The notes under the pieces: model-generated | Told to the model about the DNA's origin: nothing | What the model saw: only the letters and a program-made list of their open reading frames with translations | Database searches by the model: none | Translations under genes and position numbers: made by a program | DNA from: Lineus longissimus | Lineage: Eukaryota; Nemertea; Pilidiophora; Heteronemertea; Lineidae | Length of the DNA: 64,000 nucleotides | Direction of reading: 5' to 3' | NCBI RefSeq assembly: GCF_910592395.1 | Contig: NC_088313.1 | Coordinates: forward strand, 16,386,437-16,450,436 | Shown here: piece after piece, positions 38,840 through 50,332 of the stretch | How the letters are laid out: each line of letters opens with the position of its first letter | Numbering within the stretch: the stretch's first letter is position 1

Positions 38840-40393
38840 TCACATGAGAAACTCAGTTAGCGTATAGAGAGGAAATCGCATTACGATATTGAGAACGAAA
38901 TACGAGATGCAAGAATAAGCGAAGAAACGTAGTAACGACCTTGGAACCCAAGACCAAGGCAATTTACAGCTTTATTGAACATTGCGCAGTTACCAACATA
39001 TTTGTTGTAGAGGTGATTAACTCATTAGCTTAGATTTGTTCTGTACGATTGGGTTGACGTCTGGTTATGACTGTTTGCGTTGGCCAGTTGGCAAGGTGAA
39101 TCGAAGGTTATTACGAGCACCTCATTAATTAAGCCGGTGTGCCATCACTGATTTGTAAGGAGATTGTCGATCAACAGCTGACAGACTGACACATGGAAAC
39201 GCTTATCACCCTTGTCAACAGCACCGGCCACCTCCCAGGTACCGACTCCGATTTTCCTGTCGGTTTCGGTATGATCATGTGACAGAGAAGTCCACACGGC
39301 TTTTTCAAGAAGCCCTGCTTGCCTCCTTTAAAAAATTGCCCAAAAAAGCCAATTATGAGAAGAAAATTCGAGCTCACATACACGCTCTCCATGTTCGTTC
39401 TGCTGCAAAGGAAGACACCGGAAGACCAGAAGTTATTTTTTTATGATGAAAATGCATGACATGTTGAAATAAAAGCCGCTGTCGGTCAAACATCAGCTGT
39501 CTGTTACAGAGAGTTTTCACATAAAACCGTCACACTGCCACTATAGCGTCAATATAACAAAATCATAAGGTGAATGACTTTGCCAATTCTAAGTTGGCCC
39601 TTTGGTAAACCTTCGTTGATAAGAAATGCAAATCAGTGTTAATTTGCAATTCGCTTTTATTCAAAGCAGGGTAGGAGATTTGGAACAGTGAAAACGCTGA
39701 AAAATAGCCTTCAAAGTAAGATTCAGCCTTGGAATACTCATTATGCAAACTGCAAATTTGGCCTTCAACGCTGATTAGGATTTGTTTGTTCCGTCGCTTT
39801 CATGTGTGAACTTCTCAAGAAATTTTGAATTCGCGATGATCATAATTTCTCATCAAATGACGATAAACATTTAAAAAGTTTTAGTACTCATGGCCGACAA
39901 GAATAATGGCGCTTAAATTGCTATAAAACGTTTTTTTTAAAGAAACCTTGGTCGAATATTTTGGGAATTAAGTCTTCCCCACGGTATGACATTAGCAGAA
40001 ATCAAGGCCGTAACCCATATCAAAAGCTTATTAAAGGCCCTGCTATACGATAAATGTTCTCCATCACGCACATGAAGATAGAACGTACAGTACATTAATA
40101 AACTGCCTTTGATGAAGGCTCTAGTCCTCATGGTGTGCTCTGTAAAACCATATCGATCGACTGAGTCGATTCCTCGGGCGCCCTTCAGTGAGATTTTGAG
40201 ATGAACAAGTGAGTCCAGTGGTAGGCATCCTAAAATGTTTTTATATGCTTAAATGTTTTAGCTTAGAAGAACAACCAATCTACCCATTAACTTTGGACAG
40301 GCCATTATCATAGTCAGTTACTTGCCACCAAGTGTATACGTGCCATTAGACGCCATATGCCAAGTGCCTAAATAGCATTTTAACTGAGACCTT
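38840..40393. other. Non-coding stretch, nothing recognised
   Basis: Short frames only, without motifs or repeats. Confidence 0.4.
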
Positions 40394-40635
40394 TACGGTG
40401 GCCCATAGAAGACATGCGTTTATTTTCACCGCGGTGGATATTATTTTCCACCGCGGTGGATATTATTTTCTTTGGCGGTGGTGGGAATTATTATTTTTAA
40501 CCCGGCGGTGGGAATTATTTTTTCGGCGGTGAGAAATAAATCCGACGGCGGTTGTAATTCGAGAGAAAAAAATCGCATTGTAAAAAAAATCCTAATATAT
40601 TGAAAATATACGCATGTCCTCTATGGGCCACCGTA
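40394..40635. mobile_element. MITE with TACGGTGGCCCATAGA ends
   Basis: Left end TACGGTGGCCCATAGAAGAC and right end GTCCTCTATGGGCCACCGTA are inverse with one mismatch over about 24 bases. GACCTT flanks both sides (AGACCTT before the left end, GACCTT after the right), a likely 6-7 bp target duplication. The 240-bp interior has GGCGGTG-rich words and no coding sequence. Its ends resemble those of the element at 45254. Confidence 0.75.
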
Positions 40636-43600
40636 GACCTTGGCTACCTGCTGCTATCAGAATGTGAGCACTTGATCGTGAAGCAGAATGGGCGGCTCGA
40701 GAAAGAACGATCTAACTTATTACCCTCACTTGTCATAGAAGTGTGCGACAATGGCACTGTTCTACCTTGATTATCGTCAAACGACCTACAATTTGAGATC
40801 AACAGCTTTTTATACTCTTCATGGGCTGTTTTCAGGAGCATCTTGTGTTGACTCGGTTCCGTTGAATTTAAGAGGAGACCCTTAGCATGTCAGTTCACCA
40901 TGATGTCTTTTTGGTTAAAGAAACTCACTACATGTAGAAATAAAGGCTAATGGCCGATTTTAGTGACGTGATGGGCTATACATTTTAGATCGATTTCCTG
41001 TTTTTCTCGTAGCATTATCATTTTTCTTCCATCTCGGGAAATCCTTGAGCTAACAAGTTTCATATCTCGGAAGGGAGTCTGACGTACTCGAAGCTAATGA
41101 CTGTCACAATCGATTTCTTAGTCAAAATATCTCAAAGAGGAGATTGTGTGCTGTTTTGCGGCTTTAATATGGAGCAATCAAATGATGATTGTGTAGGGCT
41201 GTAAGAGTTGTGCAGTTGACACGATGTCTCTCCGGCTTAGCGGCAATGTCATCAGTCGGCGCCAGATTAGTTGCTCAGTCAAGAGAACACTTTAAATGGG
41301 AAGACAGGTTCTCAAAAAATAACCTTGTTTATTGCCATATTTGTCAAATCGTGCACTTAACCAGTGTCCCAATCAATGCTTTCATGAAGCGAAGTTACCA
41401 GAGCTGAAGTCAAGTCTCTGGAAAGCGGTGCTGGTGCTAGAGAGCGCAATGCCGCGACCTTCAACCAAAGGTTTGACCTTTGGATATCCATATTTGATCT
41501 TGGCTGCGGTAGAAGGTTCAGCTTCGATATCAAACCAGCAGCGGGACCAGGTGCGGAAGCAAAGAGTAAAGAGGGCACATAGAAAATAGTTGAGAGAAAC
41601 TGTTGTGTAACAGAACGTCATCTATGATGTTGATGTCATCAAAAAATGCTTTAGTCACCTGCGACAGACTCGATGACATGGGAATTTTGTCTCTCACAGC
41701 CCCAACTCATATTGGAGTTGACCTGCACGAATAGACGATCATCTATTAATCATCTAAGTCGTTTTGCCATGTTTGCCTGTTCGCAATAATACCACTGAAA
41801 GTGACCTTGTTTGCAGGTGATCAATACAGGCCATGTCTACATACATGTAGTAAATACTCAATTTAGTGAACAAACCAAGAAGCAATTTGATAGCCTCGAT
41901 ATAAGGTGAGACGATGTAGATTGATGCGTTCTTCATTGCGAATACAGTTTGCCATTAGTAAAATGGAGAAAGATCGGGCAAGGAATGAATTAGACTTATA
42001 CCATTAGTCGCCGCGTGGTGGCGCATTGGCCAAACATTGGACAGAATGCTGCCGTTTGCCTTGATAATGCAAAATCATGAAATATGATACTTACGGTTTC
42101 TTCATTCAGTTGGCAGATATAAAACAAAACTGATACAAAACCGTGAGAATGACAGCGTCTTGTATCAATATAGACAAGGTCATGAGAGATTGATGATGAG
42201 TGAAAAACATCGCCCTTTTCGTTATGCAACAATAATGTCATCCATCTCAAACACGCAATGAGCGCGCATTGTTCTGGCAAATGGGTTTTATCCAATATCT
42301 AAGAGGAGTTGCTACGACAAAAATGCATTCTGCACCTCAGGGGAGGCGAAGGGAGTAAGATCAAAGCGAGAACCACGACGCAAAAGTATCACTGAAGCTG
42401 TTAGTGTTTTTAAGGTGTCTAACAGCTTGTAGCATCAGTACGAAGATGACAAAGAACAACAAGAAGAGAAGGAATGCTTTTCTTCTCGGCCGGGGAACAC
42501 CTTACTAGAAATTGCCAGGTTCACCTGAACAAACTGCCTTGCAAATCCCATCACGAACTCAAAGAAAATGTTCTCGTCTTTATTTTTCCGCATTAACAAA
42601 CTAAATGCCTGGTGTCCATCGGCAACATTTTGCAATACAAGAAGGCTTGCATCTCGATTGGCAATTCCAGCGCTTAGCCTCACTCGTTTTTATGAATACA
42701 GACGCGGATGCTATTATTAGCCAAGTGCAACATCTACCACCGCCTATGAAAATATCGAAATGACGATCACGCCAATGTCTTTCATTTGTGAAGCCATGCA
42801 ACATCTTCGAAACAGGATAACAGATACACAATCACAATGTGACATATTCGATATTGGACTCGGGGAATTGGTCATGCTTTTCTGGTCAAAAGAGTCGCAA
42901 GATTGCTTGATTCGGCAGGCATTTTGACCGGTGTTAATAAAATCAATGCTCAAAGTTGCTATCAGCGCCTGTCACCTCCGAGGTTGTTGGTAAGTCCCGG
43001 TCAGAGGAAGAGATGGACTGCTCCTTCTCCTGGACCAGGATTCGACACCAATTCACCAAGGATTCGAAACTAAATCGCCAGGGCCTCATCGCATTTTCAA
43101 CAAATATGTCACTGACTTTAAGTACCGTTCTTCATTAAGTACATGAACGATGAAGGTCACTTGTTTATCTCGATCTTTTGTATCCCGGATGGGGGTTGAA
43201 GCGGTAGGTGCGTATGGAATGGATGGCTTAGCGATTTCAGGGTCTTGTATGAACAGATTTCGACTCCGGCCAAAGGTCAAGTAGACTCTGTCTTTTCCTT
43301 CTTCTGCGTTCTCAAGGCCAATGGTCAAATATTGACAATGATGGCTAAAAGCTTTTAACGCCCCGAGAATATAACTTCAGTATGATCACACATGTACTTA
43401 AGAAGGTATGGTACATTACCAACGATTAACCTCAAGCACCCACGGCCTCGGGGACTCACTCCTCTTCAGCTGCGCAAACCACTGTCCCCCGCGAACACTT
43501 GCCGGAGACTTATCATATTATCATCGCGCAGCAATTCATCACGGCTGGTTAAGTGATGCCACAAGGGTATCAATAGAATGATACCATTGTTGGTAGGAGA

Positions 43601-45253
43601 AGGATTATAAATCCAATAGCCGCATACTAATGATAAAGTATAAAGATATAATCTTGGTTGGATGACTCCTTATCGAATATCATAACGTTATAGTTCGAAG
43701 AATAGATGTACGTGATCACACTGGTAATATGAGTTGTTGGTAAAAGCTGGACGCAGATTTTGGATTCTGAACGCTGGACGCTGGAGGTTACATTGTTGGA
43801 TTCCACCGCCTGAATTCAATCAACTTTGCCTCCTGTTCAAGATGAATAGTTTGCATGTTTCGGTTCTCTTATCAACCACAGATATTTTTTTATTCCACTG
43901 ACCCGATACAGGATAGAAAAGCCATAAAGTGATAAGATGTATGTAGAAGACAAAATAAACGCGAAACATTTTTCTTTTCGTTAACGCATAACTTCCACTA
44001 ATAAATAAAAACATCCTCATTATCGCTGGTTTGCTTTGACCTTTGTCTAACGCTATTCGAAAGTCTGTAAACTTGTTACACAGGCGTTAACATACAAAGA
44101 GGGTAGCCAATTAATTGTTACAGGTTCTGGCGCTGTCGAGGCATTTGTAGGTTTAAGAACGTTTTTTATTATACTCATCTTAACCTGGCCCCTAGTTGGG
44201 TATTCATCGCTACTTCATAAAACTGCTGAACAGGCTATGATATTCGCATCTTGCCAAGCAAAGTCCAAAACCCCAACTCTTGATGACATTGACAAAGGGT
44301 TTTGTTTCTTTGCGAAGTAAGATGTAACAATGTAAATGTCAGCTGTCGTCTAAACATCTAGTTATTCTTAAGGCTTCATGCCGATAGATATTGCAGATGG
44401 CAAAGTGTCGTATAAAGACAAAAACCTTTCATGTCGTAGAGCTAGCAAGGCAAGTAGACGGAGCCGACACAAACATTTTGTACAATGTCGAAGCTGATAA
44501 AAACAATGCATATTGTAAACGTTCAACAAATATAGAAACTCTGCATTGGAAAAAAAAGGTCAAGATCTAATGAAACAATCAATAAACATGTATTCCGGCT
44601 GTTGTGACTAAAAAGGAGGGTTTCTTACCAAGATGTCGCAACTGGCAAAGTGTAAAGGCTTGCAGACAAAACGCTGATGGTTCGGAACAACTGAACACAG
44701 AGCTGGAGACTGAGGGATTTTTAGCCTAGCCCAATTGGATGAAGACAAACCAACACACAAATGACTGCACTTCCGGAACAGGAGTAATTGTTCGGAGAGG
44801 AAAAAAGTTGTTAGAAATATTCGCCTGATATACATCTACTAAGACCTTTCGTTAAGCGCGTTATAGAACATCAAGCGAGACAGATCTTGGTCGAGCCAGC
44901 CTCTTGTCTGGATGAAAGGCATGTTACACTGTCTCGTTTTACCTCAAAAGAAAGAGGTGAAACACAACACGGAACAAGAGTAGGCCTACTCCAAATTTCC
45001 TCATAGCTCTTCACCAGGACTTTGACTTTTCCCGACATGTTACTAAACAAGATCCACATACTTAGACTTGCTTGCAACGATTACAAGGGAGTCGAATTAG
45101 CACCAGCCCCGATGGCACGGGGAACGTTAAAATGGAACTTTACGTGGGAAGGGGGTAGGGTACGCACCCCCTGTACCCCCCCCCGTGGATCCGCCCCTGC
45201 CCCAAGTACGGGCTGACCGCCCTAACCAGTCGGCTTAACTTTACCCTCTAATT
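40636..45253. other. Non-coding stretch, no gene recognised
   Basis: Frames up to about 100 codons on both strands, none with a recognisable domain or adjoining exons. No repeat structure seen. Confidence 0.4.
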
Positions 45254-45407
45254 TACAGTGGCTGGGAAAAGACATCACAATTATCTTTTTTTTCAACATG
45301 AAAAATTATTTTTCGGGAATAGCCTAACTCGGGCGATCGAGATATTTCCTGAAAAAAGATTTTCATGTTAAAAAAAAATCATGTGATGTCCTTTTCCAGC
45401 CACCGTA
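45254..45407. mobile_element. Small MITE with TACAGTGGCTGG ends
   Basis: The left end TACAGTGGCTGGGAAAAGAC and right end GTCCTTTTCCAGCCACCGTA are inverse with two mismatches. Inside, TTTCAACATGAAAA and TTTTCATGTTAAA also pair, so the whole 154 bp can fold into one long hairpin. No target duplication is clear. The ends share the (A)CGGTGGC...GACAT pattern with the MITE at 40394. Confidence 0.65.
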
Positions 45408-45527
45408 GCTTTGACTAAAACATTCATTGCTTTGTTTACCAACACTCATTGTGGGAGTTAAACGCTGTCGCCAACTCATTCGATATTTTCTTCTGCACTG
45501 ATTCTGTCATATGATGACAGCCACCCT

Positions 45528-47012
45528 ATGGGCGGTTATTACCGCAAATAAAGACAAACCAAAGCAAAGACACCTGTGTAGCATATCAAGGACACGTAGA
45601 TTGATACTCCTGGGCGGTTATTACCGCAAATAAAGACAAACCAAAGCAAAGACACTTATGTACCATATCAAGGACACGTAGATTGATACTCCTGGGCAGT
45701 TATTACCGCAAATAAAGACAAACCAAAGCAAAGACACTTGTGTAGCATATCAAGGACACGTAGATTGATACTCCTGGGCGGTTATTACCGCAAATAAAGA
45801 CAAACCAAAGCAAAGACACTTGTGTAGAATATCAAGGACACGTAGATTGATACTCCTGGGCGGTTATTACCGCAAATAAAGACAAACCAAAGCAAAGACA
45901 CTTGTGTAGCATATCAAGGACACGTAGATTGATACTCCTGGGCGGTTATTACCGCAAATAAAGACAAACCAAAGCAAAGACACTTGTGTAGCATATCAAG
46001 GACATGTAGATTGATACTCCTGTGTGTGCCACATCAAAGACATCTGGACCATACACCACGTCAAAGATAACGATGCGAAGTCAACAGGCGGCGCCACTGT
46101 AGATTGCTGGCGGCCGTACGCTGCCTGTTGACGTTGTTGTTATTTGCCACCTCTCTCCTATGGCAAGCCGTTTGCTTCAAAAAGTCGAAATGATTTTTTT
46201 TTCTAGTCGAAATGATTTTTTTCTAGTCAAGATATTTTTTTTCATGTCAAGAAAAAAAATTTGAAATTAATTTTTTTTTTTCAAGTCGAGATATTTATTT
46301 TTCTTCTCATTTAACTTATTGAAGTTGAATCAATTAATAAAAATTTCACTGCGAGAAAAAAATGATAATAAAAATAAAAACAGTCGCTTATATCAACAAA
46401 AACCTATAGTTGTCGAAATCGTTTTTACTTGTCCCAAGACGGTGGCGCCGCCTGTTGACTTCGCATCGTTATCTTTGATGTGGTGTATGGTCCAGATGTC
46501 TTTGATGTGGCACACATAGGAGTATCAATCTACGTGTCCTTGATATGCTACACAGGTGTCTTTGCTTTGGTTTGTCTTTATTTGCGGTAATAACCGCCCA
46601 GGAGTATCAATCTACGTGTCCTTGATATGCTACACAAGTGTCTTTGCTTTGGTTTGTCTTTATTTGCGGTAATAACCGCCCAGGAGTATCAATCTACGTG
46701 TCCTTGATATGGTACATAAGTGTCTTTGCTTTGGTTTGTCTTTATTTGCGGTAATAACCGCCCAGGAGTATCAATCTACGTGTCCTTGATATGCTACACA
46801 AGTGTCTTTGCTTTGGTTTGTCTTTATTTGCGGTAATAACCGCCCAGGAGTATCAATCTACGTGTCCTTGATATGCTACACAGGTGTCTTTGCTTTGGTT
46901 TGTCTTTATTTGCGGTAATAACCGCCCAGGAGTATCAATCTACGTGTCCTTGATATGCTACACAAGTGTCTTTGCTTTGGTTTGTCTTTATTTGCGGTAA
47001 TAACCGCCCATA
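45528..47012. mobile_element. Foldback transposon with arms of 82-bp tandem repeats
   Basis: The left arm has six 82-bp copies starting GGGCGGTTATTACCGC at 45530, 45612, 45694, 45776, 45858 and 45940. The right arm (46518-47009) has six copies in reverse. A further 78-bp matching segment lies inside each arm, so each arm is about 570 bp around a loop of about 340 bp (46099-46440). CCACCCT flanks both sides (45521-45527 and 47013-47019), a 7-bp target duplication. The loop holds T-rich repeats of TAGTCGAAATGATTTTTTT and no coding frame. This is the architecture of foldback elements; it needs a transposase from elsewhere. Confidence 0.9.
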
Positions 47013-47019
47013 CCACCCT

Positions 47020-50000
47020 CATGTATATCCGCCGCTGGGACAATTAACGCTATACCGCGATGTACGCGAATACAATTCCCGTACAGTAGCTGGCGTTGAG
47101 CAAACGTCTCGGTGACAAAAATAATGTTGACAGTTTGAGTGTAGTCATCGATGCTTTCATTCGCCTTCGATATCCGACTGCATCAAATTCCAATAACGAC
47201 AAAGACACGGGGCTCTTGGGATGAGGAATACGGTGCGGTATTTGTCGCGCCCATTAGGAAATACGGACTGTAAGCTGCGGTAGAGATTGGATGAGGCTAA
47301 GAGAATTTATTACTATCCGACAGGGTGATGGTGATTGAGGGACAATTTATTTTAGGCTGTGTGTGGAACCGTTGTGATTGAGAAACAACTTTTTGTAGAC
47401 TTTGGAACCAAAGACACGGTTTCTTCTTTCGTCGGCAGTGAGGACCATGGCCTAAAACTAATAAAGATAAAGGTCAAGGACTCTTGCACGGAAATATTTT
47501 GATTTTCTGAAGTTAACCCTTAGTACACGTACTACAATAGTTTAGGGATAACGCGGGTCACTGAAGTACCGTTTGATGAATGTGTTTGGTTATGACGATG
47601 GCTATGATTCCCATTTTTTTGGCGGTCAGAAACCTGACAGTGATATAGAGGCCGTCGGAAGCTGTAGATTGAACATCAGTGGCAAGTAATTGTCTCATTT
47701 AGCAGCTTGGCTATAAACCTCAGCGACATCGTATATTGAAGGGTTCTTTCTCATTGTAATCCTGGCGTGATATTTTTTGTTAACGTTCATTTTGAAATTG
47801 GGTTCGGTCTGGGGCAACAAAACGAAAGCGTTTGTAATCTGTAATGACCCTGTAGCTGTGATCGAAACTCATTCGGATTTGCTGGTGAACTACAGCTGCT
47901 TGTTATAAGTGCATTGAGCATGTGATAAGCGCAAAGTCCAACATCTTCAAAGCGTTGTCACATCAAAAGAGTGAGGACAAGCCGCAGATGTCCACGACGA
48001 CCTCGACTAGACTGATTGTGCTTTCGTTTGCAGTCGATAAACCAGTCAGATTAGGTACGATGGCAAAGAAACTGGGAAGCATAAAGACGCCCTTCTTTTG
48101 ATCAGTTTAAATAAAACTTTGTAGCCGGTGAATATAATTTGCACTATCGTAATTTCATGACCGTAATTGCTGTACCTCTTACTGCTCTTCGTTATTTTAG
48201 TACGGACATAACCAAGGGGGAGGCATTTGTGATTTGAATTTCATTTTGCGTTCAGGTGGAGAGATGATTAAAAAGATGGTTTGAACACTTGTGTGTGTGG
48301 CATTACGTGTCCCTTAGTATAAAAAAGATTGGGATTACAAAAGCCTTTGATCATTATTAATTTACACGGCGCGCACAAGAGCAAGTTTCGTTGTGATTTA
48401 TTATGCAACATGACTGCATTCACTAGATACATCGACTGACGATCGTTTTGGTACTTTAAAAGCACTTGAAGTCAACGAAAATTGGCGAAGGCGGTTGGAT
48501 CGGGTAGGGCGTTTTCGTCATTCACAAAAGGAATTACCAGTAGTTTCACATAAAAATACCTCCGATCTTCAAAGACCGATTTCTGCTGTTTAGATCAGGC
48601 GTGTAGCACTGACAGCGAAGAATAATGGCCACTAATGACGGGACCTGCAGTGACAAAGATCCGTTCTTTGAAATTTATTAGTTTCGTTATTTGAGTCGAT
48701 TTCGCCTGCAGCCTTGTTTTTGCGATGTGTCGTCGTCATTTTCACGCGTCCTATTTTTGACAAAGGCTTGAAAGCTATAGAAGTCACCCATTGGCCTACC
48801 GAAGTTTGAGTAAATATGCATGGTTTTTGCGTAGAAAATATACATAAACAACAGTGGATACGGTTTTCTTTAACAACCAAACTGGGTGCCTTTCCAGGTC
48901 GAAAGTCCTTGATTATTATCAAAAATAAGTATTTGTTACTAATTCTCACTGAATTATTCACCCATCTACATGTATATATAACAGTTAAAAGACAAGAAAA
49001 GTAACGAAAGAAATGATCGGTCGAGACCATACCCTCGAGACTACACCGTACAAGAGAATCCTTTGTCTGCTCAGACGCGATGACTACATGTACAACGGGA
49101 TCTTATAATGACAGCGGTAAATCAACCATTGCAAAGAAAAATAGACTTACCATAAATTTTCATTTTATCCATGAATCAAAAACCAAAATAAGTGTTCTAT
49201 CCTCAAGTGAATATCGTCAAAACCACTGTCACGTCCAACGAAAGTTTTAAACACGGCTTTACATTTCTATAAATGTTACAACGCTCAAGACAGTTTCAAA
49301 AACCTTTATACCGGTAAGAATTCAGACATATCGGTAATATTTAACAGTTTTAGTCATGTATGATGTGAATCAATAGGTCCAGTACCGTGGTGATTCTCAG
49401 CACTACGCCGCTATCATTCGATGCTCACCTTCTGATGAGAATACCCTTAGCACTGAGATGCAAGCAACACCAGCCGAACCATCTGACTTGACGATTGTCA
49501 GCGGCGTGTCTGGTGGAATTGCGTGGAACTATCAACCTCCATTGATGGGTGATGGGCAATGTTTGCTGAACAAGAAAATATACTATCAACGAAAACTAAT
49601 ATGCAAATGAGCAACATTGCAAGTTGTCATTTGATTTGAGTAGCCCGGATCACTAACCAACCGCTTCCTTCTGCCTTTAAGCCAGACTCATTTATATTTG
49701 AAGCCTTCGAAGTTTTTCAAGCTCTGCTTGGTGTCGTCCTGTTATTGGTTTAATAAGGTCTTTTTTTGCAGAACAAGAAGTGGTTTGAAATATCATTCAT
49801 ATGCCTTGTCACCACCAGGTGTGCGGCTTATGATCTATGCAAAATGCCTGGAAAATGCATCGAGGAATATATTTCCGATATATATATATATTTTCTCAAT
49901 GGGACATCATTTGATGTCATATCTTATACATAAGAAGAAAATATCAAGGCCGGTCTGATGACTTCACTTGGCTGAATTGTCTGATACTTGACAAATATTG

Positions 50001-50332
50001 GCATAGTCATCGTCCGCAATGTCATCCAACAGTATTATGAAGTGTTCGGTCATGTCAGTACAGAGGAACTGACCAGTATGTTATAAAACATTGGCCCAAC
50101 AAGCGTAAAGCTATGGTGAAGGTCGAAGGCCTACTTAATGAACGTTCGTTACATTATGAAATCTGTACATACATGTGAAGGCCTATTTATGTAAAGATAT
50201 ACGCATATATGCCGTGTAATACATTTTTCTACGAGGTCACTTATCTTTTGGAAACGAATGCCTGCTGATCGGGTGCGTGACATTGACACATTCACACATC
50301 ATTTGTGGAAGTTGAAAGTGTGAGGGTTCGAA
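47020..50332. other. Intergenic stretch upstream of the P450 gene
   Basis: No gene recognised. Frames near 48632 (132 codons, minus) and 49698 (86 codons, plus) lack motifs. The P450 promoter should lie in the last few hundred bases, but I could not place a TATA box or start site. Confidence 0.4.

Noticed and set aside
45530-47009. Regular repeats that look like a CRISPR array
   Set aside because: The 82-bp units are contiguous with no unique spacers, occur in inverted arms, and the DNA is animal.
48632-49030. 132-codon minus-strand frame upstream of the P450
   Set aside because: No motif or plausible splice partners; overlaps an equally featureless frame on the other strand.
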